From positions 124,001 to 188,000 of the forward strand of contig CAWEQO010000015.1 of assembly GCA_963811225.1 (NCBI GenBank): DNA of 64,000 bases. Direction: 5' to 3'. Each line of letters begins with the position of its first letter. Position 1 is the stretch's first letter. Below the pieces are notes generated by a model. The model was given only the letters and a program-made list of their open reading frames with translations. It was not told where the DNA came from and searched no databases. The DNA is from CAWEQO01 sp963811225. GTDB lineage: Bacteria > Chloroflexota > Anaerolineae > Anaerolineales > Anaerolineaceae. Shown here piece after piece: positions 9,374 to 18,800 of this stretch. Both the position numbers and the translations under genes were made by a program.

Positions 9374-9664
9374 ACCGGCAAGCTGATCCATCGTGAGATC
9401 GGCTGGCTGGAACCGGCGAACAGTTTCAAAACGCATGGACAGCCCGTCTTCTCCAATTCCCGGCGCAGCGCAGGCGTGCGCATAGTCGGGGCCGCAGCCG
9501 CCGGCAAGCAGGATTGGGCCGTCGTGCTCGACAGCCAGGGTCAAGTGACCCTCTACCGCATGGGCGACCTGTTCGCTACCGGTGCGGTTTCGTTGGCCGA
9601 GGACGAGACCGAAGTCCTGTGGTTCAGCGTGTTCTCCGCTCCCGAGACCGAGGAATTGGTATGA
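9374..9664 (+). pseudogene. In-frame continuation of the preceding gene after a TAA stop
   Basis: The frame of the previous gene continues without interruption from 9374 to TGA 9662-9664. It encodes about 96 residues (TGKLIHREIGWLEP, then KQDWAVVLDSQGQVTLYRM) that complete beta-propeller-like blades matching those upstream. There is no convincing start codon or ribosome-binding site of its own; the first in-frame start-like codon is a GTG at 9476. The simplest reading is one gene carrying a nonsense codon, where a Lys or Gln codon would need one base change. Read-through or a sequencing error cannot be excluded. Confidence 0.6.
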
Positions 9665-9671
9665 GGCAGCC

Positions 9672-11000
9672 ATGAGCTTGAACGTCGGCATCGACTTCGG
9701 TACCTCCAACTCGGGCGTGTCCGTCTCGGATGGCACGCGGGTGCGCCTGCTCCCCATCGACCCCAAGAGCGCCACGCCCGAGGTGGTGAAGACTATTTTG
9801 TATATCACTCGCGATTACAAACACACCATCGGCCAGGAGGCGGTCGAACTGTATTACCGCCAAAACGTGAACCGCTTACGGCGATATGTGAAGAAGTGGG
9901 TGGGGGAGATCGACGTCTTCGGTGGCGACATGCACTTCGTGCGCGATGTGTTCGTCGATGTGGATGAGCTGATGCCGGGGCGTCTGCTGCAGTTCATCAA
10001 GACTGCCCTGCGCACCGACAGCTACCAGGGTACTAACGTGTTCGACCGCTACTACAGCCTCGGCGATATCATCACCGTCTACCTGCGCGAGCTCAAACAG
10101 CGCTCCGAAGCCCTGCTGCATGAAGAGATTACCGGTGTGACGCTCGGCCGTCCGGTGCATTTCGCAAAGTCACCCGAGCAGGACCGCAAGGCCCAGGAAA
10201 CGCTGGACGCAGCCGCATACCAGGCGGGTTTTCGGCAGGTGTCCTTCGAGTTGGAGCCGGTCGCTGCGGCGCTGTTCTATGAGCAGTCCATCAGCCGGCC
10301 GCAAAACGTGCTGGTCTTCGATTTCGGCGGCGGCACCCTGGATATCACCATCATGCGTTTGGGCGACCCGCACAATCGCCAGGTTTACGCCAACGGCGGC
10401 ATCGACATCGCCGGGAGCGACTTTGACCGGGCCATCATCGAGAAGCGCATGCTGCCGCACTTTGGGCAGGGCCAGGTGGACAGCATTGAGATTGCCGATC
10501 TGATCAACTCGGTTTCTGATTGGATGATTTTGCCCGAGCTGAGTGTGCCGCGCGCCCGGCTGCGCCTGCAGCGGGCCATCCAGGAAGGCCAGGCCCCGGT
10601 GCGTCTGAAGGCGCTCGAAGCCCTGATCTTCAACGATCTGGCCTTCTCGTTCTACAACGCCGTCGAAGCCGCCAAGATCGCCCTCTCCAGCCGGGGAGCT
10701 GCCTTGATTCGCCTGGCCGAGAAAGATATCGACCTGTGGGAGCTGTATACCCGCCTGCAGTTCGAGCAGGATATCGAGGAGCAGCGCTCGAAGATCGAGC
10801 GCGTGCTGCTGGCAACGGTCGCACAATCGGGGTTGGACGTGGAACAGATCGACGCGGTGGTGAAAACGGGCGGCTCTTCCAGCATCCCGGCTTTCTCCGA
10901 AATGCTGGCGCGGATATTCAGCCCGCAGCGGGTCAAGGCATCCTCTCAATTCAGCAGCGTTAGCGCCGGTTTAGGGATTAAAGCCCATTCGTCTCGCTAG
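9672..11000 (+). CDS. Hsp70-like actin-fold ATPase (YegD type)
   Basis: 442 residues, covering the nucleotide-binding domain of Hsp70 only, with no peptide-binding beta domain or lid. The phosphate 1 motif is VGIDFGTSNSGVSV at the N-terminus; phosphate 2 is VLVFDFGGGTLDITI near residue 215; the adenosine motif VVKTGGSSSIPAF lies near residue 397. An insertion around residues 300-360 replaces the usual segment. YegD-like proteins are putative chaperones of unknown client. ATG 9672 lies only 7 bases after the frame of the preceding coiled-coil/propeller gene, so the two are probably co-transcribed and the neighbour could be its partner. Its 3' end overlaps the tail of the opposite-strand NYN gene by 23 bases. 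Confidence 0.85.
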   Translation: MSLNVGIDFGTSNSGVSVSDGTRVRLLPIDPKSATPEVVKTILYITRDYKHTIGQEAVELYYRQNVNRLRRYVKKWVGEIDVFGGDMHFVRDVFVDVDELMPGRLLQFIKTALRTDSYQGTNVFDRYYSLGDIITVYLRELKQRSEALLHEEITGVTLGRPVHFAKSPEQDRKAQETLDAAAYQAGFRQVSFELEPVAAALFYEQSISRPQNVLVFDFGGGTLDITIMRLGDPHNRQVYANGGIDIAGSDFDRAIIEKRMLPHFGQGQVDSIEIADLINSVSDWMILPELSVPRARLRLQRAIQEGQAPVRLKALEALIFNDLAFSFYNAVEAAKIALSSRGAALIRLAEKDIDLWELYTRLQFEQDIEEQRSKIERVLLATVAQSGLDVEQIDAVVKTGGSSSIPAFSEMLARIFSPQRVKASSQFSSVSAGLGIKAHSSR

Positions 11001-11844
11001 GCCGGCTGCGGTCTTGCGATGGTCGCGCCCCGGCCATGCGCAGATTCTCGGCGATCAAGCCCCGCTCACCTTGCTCGACTTCAAATTCAAAAACGATCCT
11101 GCGGCTCGGCAAATCCTTCGGCGAGACCATTTCCGGCAGCGCCGAGTTGTGGAAGAAAACAGCCTTGTAGGGCGAGTCCGGAAGGCGCGGGTCCGAGATC
11201 CAGGAGAGGGGGGAGATATGGTCCAGGTAAGCCAGGAAGCCGAAACTCTCATCTTCCTGGTGGTAGTAGCAAAAGCCGCGCACGGTGGAGCCGGTTTCAC
11301 CCCAAGGAGTATCCCGCCGGTTGGTCGAGATTAACTCTGGGATCAGGTAACCCGAGGTGAAGTTGTCGGCCTCTTTCCGCAGCAAAGTCGAGATATTCTC
11401 GAAGGCGATCACTTCGACCCGGCAGCCCTTGTCGCGCACGTGCTCCATCGGCCGCACGAAGTCGCCATCCCCCGTGACCAGGATGACCAGGTCCAGGTTG
11501 CGCGACTGATTGATCATGTCGATTGCCATATCCATATCGGCATTGGCTTTGCCGTAGCGGCGGCGAGAATCGGGATCATAATACCACTGCACCTCGCGAA
11601 TGGTCACGTGATAGCCAAAATCGCGCAACACGTCGTGGAACCGCAGCGTTCGGTCGTTGTATTCCCGGTCGTTCCTGGCCCGATCGGCGTCGAAGGAAAC
11701 GTAGGCGTTGAGTTTTTGACTGGTCCCATAAGCCTCAGCATAATGGCGTAGTACATCAAACCGCATGCGCTGCCCACCGTTCAAGTAGATATTCGAAACG
11801 TCGACAAAAACCCCCACTCGATACTGCTCGTGTTCGTTATACAT
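10978..11844 (-). CDS. NYN (LabA/DUF88-like) domain protein with C-terminal cold-shock-like domain
   Basis: 288 residues. Residues 8-165 form a NYN domain, a PIN-like RNase fold. Acidic residues sit in VGVFVDVSNIYL, in the middle (ANADMDMAIDMINQ) and in LVILVTGDGDFVRPMEHV, all as expected for a metal-dependent nuclease. The C-terminal 90 residues (GSTVRGFCYYHQEDESFGFLAYLD, then RRIVFEFEVEQGERGL) resemble a cold-shock/OB RNA-binding domain. An RNA-processing role is inferred. ATG 11844 begins at the NYN homology; a longer open frame to 12282 runs through the large palindrome and is not used. Its 3' end overlaps the Hsp70 gene by 23 bases in the converging direction, so the mRNAs could form an antisense duplex. 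Confidence 0.82.
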   Translation of the reverse strand: MYNEHEQYRVGVFVDVSNIYLNGGQRMRFDVLRHYAEAYGTSQKLNAYVSFDADRARNDREYNDRTLRFHDVLRDFGYHVTIREVQWYYDPDSRRRYGKANADMDMAIDMINQSRNLDLVILVTGDGDFVRPMEHVRDKGCRVEVIAFENISTLLRKEADNFTSGYLIPELISTNRRDTPWGETGSTVRGFCYYHQEDESFGFLAYLDHISPLSWISDPRLPDSPYKAVFFHNSALPEMVSPKDLPSRRIVFEFEVEQGERGLIAENLRMAGARPSQDRSRPSETNGL

Positions 11845-11948
11845 TTGATTAATCCTAACAGTTTCTAATTTATTATCAATTATCAATGATCTCGATAAGA
11901 ACGTCAATCGATTAGCCGAAAGTGTACATATCAGATTCGTTGCATTTG

Positions 11949-12022
11949 CTGAAAACAGGCTGGAGGAAATGGGTGACGGCGCTCCAACGCCGCCACCCAT
12001 TTCCTCCAGCCTGTTTTCAGCG
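11949..12022. repeat. Long near-perfect inverted repeat between divergent genes
   Basis: Arms 11949-11976 and 11995-12022 match exactly over 28 bp. After one mismatch the stem continues five more base pairs (CGGCG/CGCCG), leaving a 6-base loop. It lies between the start codons of the NYN gene (11844) and the patatin gene (12125), where no transcript should end. It may be a regulatory hairpin in a leader RNA, a cruciform, or a terminator insulating antisense transcription. Confidence 0.75.
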
Positions 12023-12124
12023 CCCTTGAAGTGGCAGCCTATCACGGTTTGAATTAAGTGTATACTGATAGAAATCCCCAGGTTTCCTGAAAGGGAAGGA
12101 ATACGGCCAACAAGGAGGCGTCCA

Positions 12125-13051
12125 ATGAAACCATTTCGAAAAAATGTTGCCATCGCGATTGACGGCGGCGGGATCCGCGGCATCATCGTCACCAAGGCGC
12201 TCTCGATCCTTGAAGAGGCGCTGCAGCAGCCGGTCAGTGAGATGTTCCGCATGGCGGCCGGCACCTCCACCGGTTCGATCATAACGGCCGGGATCGCCAG
12301 CGGATTGACGGCCCAACGCCTGCACGAGCTCTACATTCAGCTCGGCAATCAGGTGTTTCCACGGACGTGGCGCAAGGTCCTGTTTCCTTTAGCCCGCTAT
12401 CGCTACCCGGGCGATCCGCTCCATTCCGCTCTAGAGACCTATTTCGGCGAATACGTGATGGGCGACTACTGGAACCGTCCCAACCCCATCGACCTGGTGA
12501 TCACCACCTTTGACTTGTTGACCAACCACACGCGCTTCGTCAAATCTTGGAAAGAAGAATATGCCGCCTGGCCGGTCGTGAAGGCCGTGCAAGGCTCTTC
12601 TACCGTGCCCACCTACTTCCCGATTGTCGAGGGGCGCTACATCGATGGGGGCGTGGGCGCATACGCAAACCCGGCCTATCTGGCAGCCTATGAAGCCAAG
12701 TTTGTGCTGGGCTGGAACCCGTCCGAGACCACCCTCATCAGCCTGGGAACCGGGCGCGAGCCGTATGTCTTTCAACCGGAACAGGCCCAGAGATTGTGGC
12801 CGTGGCAGTGGCTGACGCCGGTGCTCGGCGCATTCTTACAGTCGGCAGACGATCAGCAGGTGCAGTTGGTCGAGACCTTCTTCACCGAGATGGATTTTCG
12901 CCGCTTTAACCTGCCCCTGCGCGACAAGATCGAGATGGACGATGTCAGCAAGATGCCCGAGCTGGAACTGTACGGCGTCGAGTTGGGGCATATGATCCTG
13001 AACGACCAGACCGATCCTGCCCAGTACGTGATCCCCAAAAAGCCGGATTAG
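12125..13051 (+). CDS. Patatin-like phospholipase
   Basis: 308 residues with a complete patatin catalytic core: the oxyanion hole DGGGIRG at residues 14-20, the nucleophile elbow GTSTG at about residues 45-49 (GxSxG), and the catalytic Asp in YIDGGVGAYANP near residue 178. Patatins are Ser/Asp-dyad lipid acyl hydrolases, usually cytoplasmic or membrane-associated; there is no signal peptide here. The start has an AGGAGG 6 bases upstream. Some patatins are toxic effectors of anti-phage systems, but no cyclic-nucleotide synthase gene adjoins this one, so a lipid-turnover role is equally likely. A TATACT box lies at 12062-12067. Confidence 0.9.
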   Translation: MKPFRKNVAIAIDGGGIRGIIVTKALSILEEALQQPVSEMFRMAAGTSTGSIITAGIASGLTAQRLHELYIQLGNQVFPRTWRKVLFPLARYRYPGDPLHSALETYFGEYVMGDYWNRPNPIDLVITTFDLLTNHTRFVKSWKEEYAAWPVVKAVQGSSTVPTYFPIVEGRYIDGGVGAYANPAYLAAYEAKFVLGWNPSETTLISLGTGREPYVFQPEQAQRLWPWQWLTPVLGAFLQSADDQQVQLVETFFTEMDFRRFNLPLRDKIEMDDVSKMPELELYGVELGHMILNDQTDPAQYVIPKKPD

Positions 13052-13143
13052 GTCGTTGTGCCGGCATGAGGACCACATTTCCATTGTATATTACAATTTC
13101 TGAACACCCGCAAGCATCACTCTCCTGACGAGGTTTACAACTT

Positions 13144-14088
13144 ATGGTCTATGTTGAAGCGGTCTCCAAAGTCCTACCAGTCATCCTGCTCTTGTTGTTG
13201 GGCGTGTTCCTGAAGCGCACCCGCTTCCTTTGTCCGGAGACGATCCAGGATTTTAAGAAACTGGTTGTCAATATCACCCTCCCGGTCTTGTTGTTCCTGG
13301 CGTTTTCCGGCGTTAACATCCAGCCCCATCTCCTGTTGATTGTGGGAGCCATCTTCCTGGCTTGCCTGGCGGTCCTGCTGATCGGGCGTGGAATTCAGCC
13401 GCTGTTCAGAATTTCCTCGCCCTACTTCCCCAGCCTGCTGACCGGCTTCGAGGCGGGCATGATGGGTTACGCCATCTTCAGCGCCGTATACGGACCGGAG
13501 AGCATCTTCAAGTTTGGCGTCATCGACCTCGGTCAAGTGGCCTTTGTGTTCTTCATCCTCGTGCCGTCGCTCGAACGCCTCTCGATGGGGCCCAAGCCGT
13601 TTCGAAGCGTGTTGGTGAACTTCTTGAAGACCCCGGTCATCCTGGCGATTTTTATCGGCATCATTTTCCAACAGACCGGCCTGCGGGCCCTGATGGAATC
13701 CACGCCGATCACCGCCAGCCTGTTCGACACCTTGGCGATCGTTGGCAGCCTGACGACGCCCCTGGTCGCCATCTTCATTGGCTACGAGATGAATATCAAG
13801 CGTGGCATGCTGGCGAAGCCGATCCTCACCGTGGGCGTGCGGCTGCTGATTTGGGTTGCCTTCGGGTTGGCGCTGAATACTTTCGTGGTCGACGGGCTGC
13901 TGCACCTCGACAACGTCTTCCAGGCTGCCGTGATGACCATGTTCATCCTCCCACCGCCGTTTGTCATCCCCCTGTTCATGCCCAAGGCCCATCTTCAAGA
14001 CCGTGATTTCGTCCTCAACACCCTCACCATCGCCACGCTGGCGACCCTGGTGGCATTCTCAATCGTAAGCGTGGTATATCCGGCTTAA
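13144..14088 (+). CDS. AEC family transporter (auxin-efflux-carrier-like permease)
   Basis: 314 residues with about ten hydrophobic segments in a five-plus-five arrangement, as in the AEC/BART superfamily. Recognisable features are the N-terminal LPVILLLLLGVFLKR, the segment KLVVNITLPVLLFLAF with its conserved Asn/Pro, and the C-terminal FVIPLFMP. AEC proteins export or import organic anions such as malate or malonate; the substrate is unknown here. It follows the patatin gene by 92 bases with a possible promoter between (TGTATATTACAAT region), and a 15-bp hairpin lies just after its stop. Confidence 0.85.
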   Translation: MVYVEAVSKVLPVILLLLLGVFLKRTRFLCPETIQDFKKLVVNITLPVLLFLAFSGVNIQPHLLLIVGAIFLACLAVLLIGRGIQPLFRISSPYFPSLLTGFEAGMMGYAIFSAVYGPESIFKFGVIDLGQVAFVFFILVPSLERLSMGPKPFRSVLVNFLKTPVILAIFIGIIFQQTGLRALMESTPITASLFDTLAIVGSLTTPLVAIFIGYEMNIKRGMLAKPILTVGVRLLIWVAFGLALNTFVVDGLLHLDNVFQAAVMTMFILPPPFVIPLFMPKAHLQDRDFVLNTLTIATLATLVAFSIVSVVYPA

Positions 14089-14099
14089 CCGAGAGAGTG

Positions 14100-14142
14100 G
14101 AGAGCAGAGAGCAGTCAAAGCTCCTGGCTGCTCTCTGCTCTC
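14100..14142 (+). terminator. 15-bp inverted repeat after the AEC gene
   Basis: Arms 14100-14114 and 14128-14142 pair perfectly (GAGAGCAGAGAGCAG and its complement) around a 13-base loop, 11 bases after the stop codon. No T-run follows. Confidence 0.6.
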
Positions 14143-14186
14143 GTCAAACTGCGGTATCATTAATCCCATAGAAAGGGTTGGTTTTC

Positions 14187-14681
14187 ATGAAGGATCCCAA
14201 TCGAGATGTTTCGGCTGGGCGTAAGGCGCTCTATTACGCCGGTCTGGTCGTCACCGTTATCGGCTTTTTCGTGTTTCTCTCTGTCTTCTTTACTTTGGCT
14301 TTTAGCTTTGCCGGTCCGGCATTTGGACCTGGGATGTCCAGTCTGTTCGGCTCGTTTGCCCTGCGGGGCATCCTTGGCGTGCTGATGGTGGGTGCAGGCC
14401 AGTTCATGATGCGCGTCGGCGCCCGGGGTGTGGCCGGGTCCGGGCTGATGCTCGACCCGCGCCGCACACGTGAGGATCTGGAGCCCTGGAGCCGGGCGGC
14501 CGGCGGCATGGTGAACGATGCCTTGGATGAAGCCAACATCGATCTGCACCACGACGAAGATGGCAACGAGCTGCCCTTCGACGAGAAACTCCGCCGCCTG
14601 GAATCTCTGCGCAAAGAAGGTTTGATCACCGAAGAGGAATACCAGGCCAAACGTCACGACATCCTCAACGATCGCTGGTAA
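14187..14681 (+). CDS. Small membrane protein with C-terminal SHOCT domain
   Basis: 164 residues. Two transmembrane segments occupy roughly residues 14-40 (ALYYAGLVVTVIGFFVFLSVFF) and 55-75 (LRGILGVLMVGAGQFMM). A cytoplasmic acidic stretch follows, and the C-terminus is a SHOCT (short C-terminal) motif, FDEKLRRLESLRKEGLITEEEYQAKRHDIL. SHOCT motifs are thought to mediate oligomerisation or targeting. The start is ATG 14187 with AAAGGG nine bases upstream. The cellular role is unknown. Inverted repeats bracket the gene on both sides. Confidence 0.8.
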   Translation: MKDPNRDVSAGRKALYYAGLVVTVIGFFVFLSVFFTLAFSFAGPAFGPGMSSLFGSFALRGILGVLMVGAGQFMMRVGARGVAGSGLMLDPRRTREDLEPWSRAAGGMVNDALDEANIDLHHDEDGNELPFDEKLRRLESLRKEGLITEEEYQAKRHDILNDRW

Positions 14682-14697
14682 AGAGCAGCGGTTCCGC

Positions 14698-14755
14698 TCG
14701 TCATGGAAAACCGGCAGGACTTGCTGAAACAAGTCCTGCCGGTTTTCCATGACGA
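14698..14755 (+). terminator. Perfect 26-bp inverted repeat after the SHOCT gene
   Basis: Arms 14698-14723 and 14730-14755 are exact complements with loop CTGAAA. It starts 16 bases after the SHOCT stop and ends about 40 bases before the next start. No T-run follows. Confidence 0.7.
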
Positions 14756-14796
14756 ACAGTTACAATGAGAGCAATCTATAAAATTGGAGGTGGAAT

Positions 14797-15666
14797 ATGA
14801 AAATTGGGTTTATCGGCCTGGGGATCATGGGGGAGCGCATGGCGGAGAACTTGATGATGGCCGGCCATTCGTTGGTAGTTTACAACCGCACCCAACTGAA
14901 AGCCCGGCCCCTGGTGGACCAGGGCGCTGAACTGGCCGGCAGCGCAGCAGACGTGGCTAAGCAGGTGAATATCCTGTTCACCATGCTGGCCGATCCGCAG
15001 GCAGTGGAGGCCGTGGCGCTCGGCGAGTGGGGTTTCCTACCTGAGATGAAACCCGGTTCTCTCTGGGTTGACTCCAGCACGGTTAACCCCTCCTTTTCCA
15101 AACGGATGGCGGAGGAAGCCAAGCGGCGGCAGGTGCGCTTCGTGGATGCGCCTGTAGCGGGCAGCAAGATCCCTGCCGAGAAAGGTGAGTTGTTGTTCCT
15201 GGTGGGGGGCGAAGCCGACGATGTAAACGGTCTGCAGCCGCTGTTCGATGTCATGGGCAGCAAGACCATCCATGCCGGTGGAAATGGCATGGGCACTTCG
15301 CTGAAGATGGTCTTCAATCTGCTGCTGGGTGAGATCATGCTGGCCTTTTCGGAGGGTCTCGTTCTCGGGCAGTCGCTCGGCTTCGAGCGCGACCGCCTGT
15401 TCGATATCCTCTCGCAGTCCGCAGTGGTCGCTCCGTTCACCATTGCCAAACGCCAGAAGATCGAAGAGGGGGAGTATGAGGCCGAATTTCCGCTGCAGTG
15501 GATGCAGAAGGACCTGCAGCTGGCTTCACAGACCGCCTACGAGCAGGGCGTGGCCCTGCCGGGCGTCAATGAGATTAAAGAGATCTACGCCCTGGCCATG
15601 CAGCAAGGCTTGGCCGGCAAAGATTTTTCGGCAATCTACAGCTTCTTAAGCCAGGGCCTTAAGTAA
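14797..15666 (+). CDS. NAD(P)-dependent beta-hydroxyacid dehydrogenase
   Basis: 289 residues, full length for the 3-hydroxyisobutyrate / tartronate-semialdehyde / succinic-semialdehyde reductase family. The Rossmann motif GFIGLGIMGERMAENL is at the N-terminus. The substrate motif DAPVAGSKIPAEKGEL lies near residue 115, and the catalytic Lys is expected in GMGTSLKMVFNLLLG near residue 170. FPLQWMQKDLQLA follows near the C-terminus. The combination of FVDAPVAGS and LQWMQKDL resembles GLYR/GHBDH-type reductases, so a small semialdehyde is the likely substrate, but exact specificity cannot be assigned. The start is ATG with a GGAGGTGG site upstream. Confidence 0.85.
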   Translation: MKIGFIGLGIMGERMAENLMMAGHSLVVYNRTQLKARPLVDQGAELAGSAADVAKQVNILFTMLADPQAVEAVALGEWGFLPEMKPGSLWVDSSTVNPSFSKRMAEEAKRRQVRFVDAPVAGSKIPAEKGELLFLVGGEADDVNGLQPLFDVMGSKTIHAGGNGMGTSLKMVFNLLLGEIMLAFSEGLVLGQSLGFERDRLFDILSQSAVVAPFTIAKRQKIEEGEYEAEFPLQWMQKDLQLASQTAYEQGVALPGVNEIKEIYALAMQQGLAGKDFSAIYSFLSQGLK

Positions 15667-15671
15667 AACAG

Positions 15672-15782
15672 GAGAGTAGAGAAGAGCCCTCCCCGTATTT
15701 GCGCAGAGCCCCCTCTGATGGGATACCGGAGAAGAGTTAGAACCTTTGACTAACGGTTCTCTACGTTCGATTCTCTACTCTC
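15672..15782 (+). repeat. 12-bp inverted repeat with long spacer upstream of the cyclase gene
   Basis: GAGAGTAGAGAA at 15672-15683 is complementary to 15771-15782, with 87 bases between that include a smaller AGAACC/GGTTCT stem. TATAAT at 15798-15803 then lies only 6 bases before the ATG of the next gene. The structure may end the upstream transcript. It is weaker than the other inverted repeats listed here. Confidence 0.4.
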
Positions 15783-15809
15783 TACAGGCTTTCCCATTAT
15801 AATTAAGAC

Positions 15810-18800
15810 ATGAAATGTCCCAACTGCGGGTTTGACGATCCGCCTGAGGCGCTGTATTGCGGTATGTGTGGAACGCCGCTCGTGCAGGTATGCTCGAACT
15901 GTGGGCACACCAATCACCTGGCGTTCCATTTTTGCATTCAATGCGGTAAACCCTTAACCGGCGCACAGCTTGGACCTTCAGCCCCACAGCCGCAGCTGCC
16001 CTTGTGGGAGCCTGCTCCGCAGCGAAACATCACGGAACCCGCTCAAGTGGGCACCGAGATGCAGTCGCTGGAGGGCGAGCGCCGCATTGCCAGCGTGATT
16101 CTCGCGGACGTCGCGAACTCCACCGATCTGATGGAGCGCATTGGAACCGAGGCCTGGGTGGCCTTGATGAACCGGATCTTCCAAATCTTGGAAGCCGAGA
16201 TCTACCGTTTCGGTGGCGAGGTGGAGCAGTTCCGCGGTGACGGTCTGGTGGCATTCTTCGGGGCGCACGTAGCCCACGAGGACGACCCTGAGCATGCCGT
16301 CCTGGCCGGGTTGGCGATGCAGCGCGCCATCCAGCAGTATGCCGTTCGGCTGGCCGAGGAACAAGATATCACCCTCAAGCTACGGGTGGGCGTCAACACC
16401 GGCGAGGTGATTGTCGCTGCAGTGGGCGACATCCGTCAGCACCGTGAATATACCGCCATGGGAGAAGCAGTTGCCATGGCCTCTCGGATGGAGACCTCCG
16501 CCGAGCCGGGCACCGTCTTGGTCAGCGAGAACACGTACCGCCTGGCGCAGCCCCGTTTCAGGTGGCAGCTGTTAGGCGAAATCATGGTGAAGGGGGTCAG
16601 TCATCCGGTGTCTGTCTTCCGCCCGCTCGATCCGCAGCCTTACCTCGACCAGGCGTTGGAGCTGCAAGGTGGATCCGGTTCCGAGCCGCTGACCGGCCGC
16701 GAGCTGGAATTCGAAGTGCTGAAGAAGTCCATCGAGAACCTGAACGGCGGGCACGGTTCGATCGTTCTGGTGATCGGCGAGAAGGGCATGGGTAAAAGCC
16801 TGCTGGTCTCGCGGGTGCGACAGCATTTCACCCGCCAGAAGAACTCCACGCCAACCGGCGCCGAGCTGCAGGCTGAGGTGGAGCGCCGGCCCGATTCGGG
16901 CAAGGTTGTGCAGTGGTTTACCGGCCGCTCGCGCTCTTACGATCAGACCTGGCCTTACGCCGTCTGGCGTGAGCTGGTCAAACGCTGGTTCGGCATTTTA
17001 CCCGATGAAGACGCCGAAGCCGGTACTGAGCGGCTGTATCAGCGCTCGTTGGATCTGTGGGGTGAAGAGGCCGAGCGCTATTATCCTTCCCTGGCGACCT
17101 TCTTGTCCCTGCCCCTGGATGACCGCTATTCCGAGCGCGTCAAGCACCTGACCGCTGAGGCGCTTCAACGTGAATTCTTTTCCACCATTCAAAGTTGGGC
17201 CGAGGCCGTTGGGCGTAAGAATCCTACCGTTTTTTCTTTCGTCGATGTGCAGTGGGCAGACAGCCGTTCGATCGAGCTGCTTAAGCACTGCTTGCCCATT
17301 TGCGATACCCACCCCGTCTTGTGGCTGGTGCAGATGCGCCCCGACCGGGATACCTCTGTCTGGATCTTGCGCCAGTTTGTCGAGAAGGAGTTCCCGCACC
17401 GGCTGACCGAAATTGCCTTGCGGGCCTTGAACGAAGAGGAGAGCGCCGAGCTGATCGAGCAGATGCTGGGGCCGGGCGTTTTGAACAACGATACCCACGA
17501 CCTGGTGATTCGCAAAGCAGAGGGCTATCCATACTTCCTCCAAGAGTTGATCCACATGCTCATGCTGCAGGGAGTGCTGGTGCAGGAAGACGAAAATGGA
17601 GCCTGGCGTCAGACCCGCTCAATCTCTACCCTGGATATGCCCGACAGCTTGCAAGGCCTGGTGCTGGCCCGCATCGATCGGCTGACCCCCGTGGAGCGGC
17701 GCGTCCTCCAATTGGCCGCGGTGATCGGGATGAACTTCTGGCAAAATGTGCTGGAAGACCTGGTGGGTAACATCAAACAGGTGCAGGAAGCCCTGTCTGG
17801 TTTGCAGCGCGCTCAGTTGATCCAGGAGCGCGGCCAGGTGACCGGGGTGGGGATGGAATACTTCTTCCATTCCTCCTTGGTGCGCGAGGTGGCATACGAA
17901 AGTTTGCTCAGCGCCCAACGCACAGCCTGCCATCTGCACGTTGCCCAATATCTAGAGAATAACCTGGAAGTCGAGGTCGGTGAGCAGTTTGACAGCACCA
18001 TCGCTTACCATTATCGCTGCGGCGGACACACCCGCAAAGAGCTGTTCTACACCCTCACTGCCGCCGATCGCGCCCGACGGGTGTATGCCAACGTCGAGGC
18101 GCTGGAGCTGTATAACCGGGCCATCGAGCTGCTCGAGAAGCTGGACGGCGGAGCGGAGAACAAAAACCTGCGGCAGATGCTGTTGGCAAACCGTTTTGAG
18201 GTGCTTACCGGCCGGATGGAGATCTTCTACCAAAATGGTGAAGTCGACGCCAGCCGGGCTGATGCAAAAGCTCTCTTAGAGATCGCCGAGGAGCTGGACA
18301 CCGACAAGGCCTGGATGATCGATGCGCTCATCCGCCAGCCGGAGGTGACTGAACCGATCAGCAGGGATGAGATCATCGAAATTGGGCTGCCGATGACCTA
18401 CCGGGCCAAAGACCTCTCGGTGGAAATCAAAGACAAGCGCCGGGAGATGTACAGCTTGCTGGCGATTGGCAGGCTGCTGCTGGTTTTGAAGGATCCCAAG
18501 TGGCAGGATGTCACCGAAAAAGCCCTGGAACTGGCCCGCCAGCTGCACGATTTGCGCATGGAGGTGGACCTGCTGTTTGGCATCGGCGAAGCCTATGGAC
18601 TGCTCAATCCGGAGAAGGCCAAGGAGTACCTGGATGCAGCCATGTCGATCTCGCAGTCGCTGGATGACAAAGAGATCGAGATGACCCTCTTGAGTGCGGT
18701 TGGCCCGCAGTACGAGCGCATCGGTGATTATTACAAGCAGCTCACCGAGTACGAGCTGAAGCGGGTAGAGATTGGCCGCGAGATGGGCAACCGCATGTGG

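Noticed and set aside
12125..13051. CBASS-type anti-phage operon around the patatin gene
   Set aside because: No CD-NTase or other CBASS gene adjoins it; the nearest cyclase-type gene (15810) is class III and separately transcribed.
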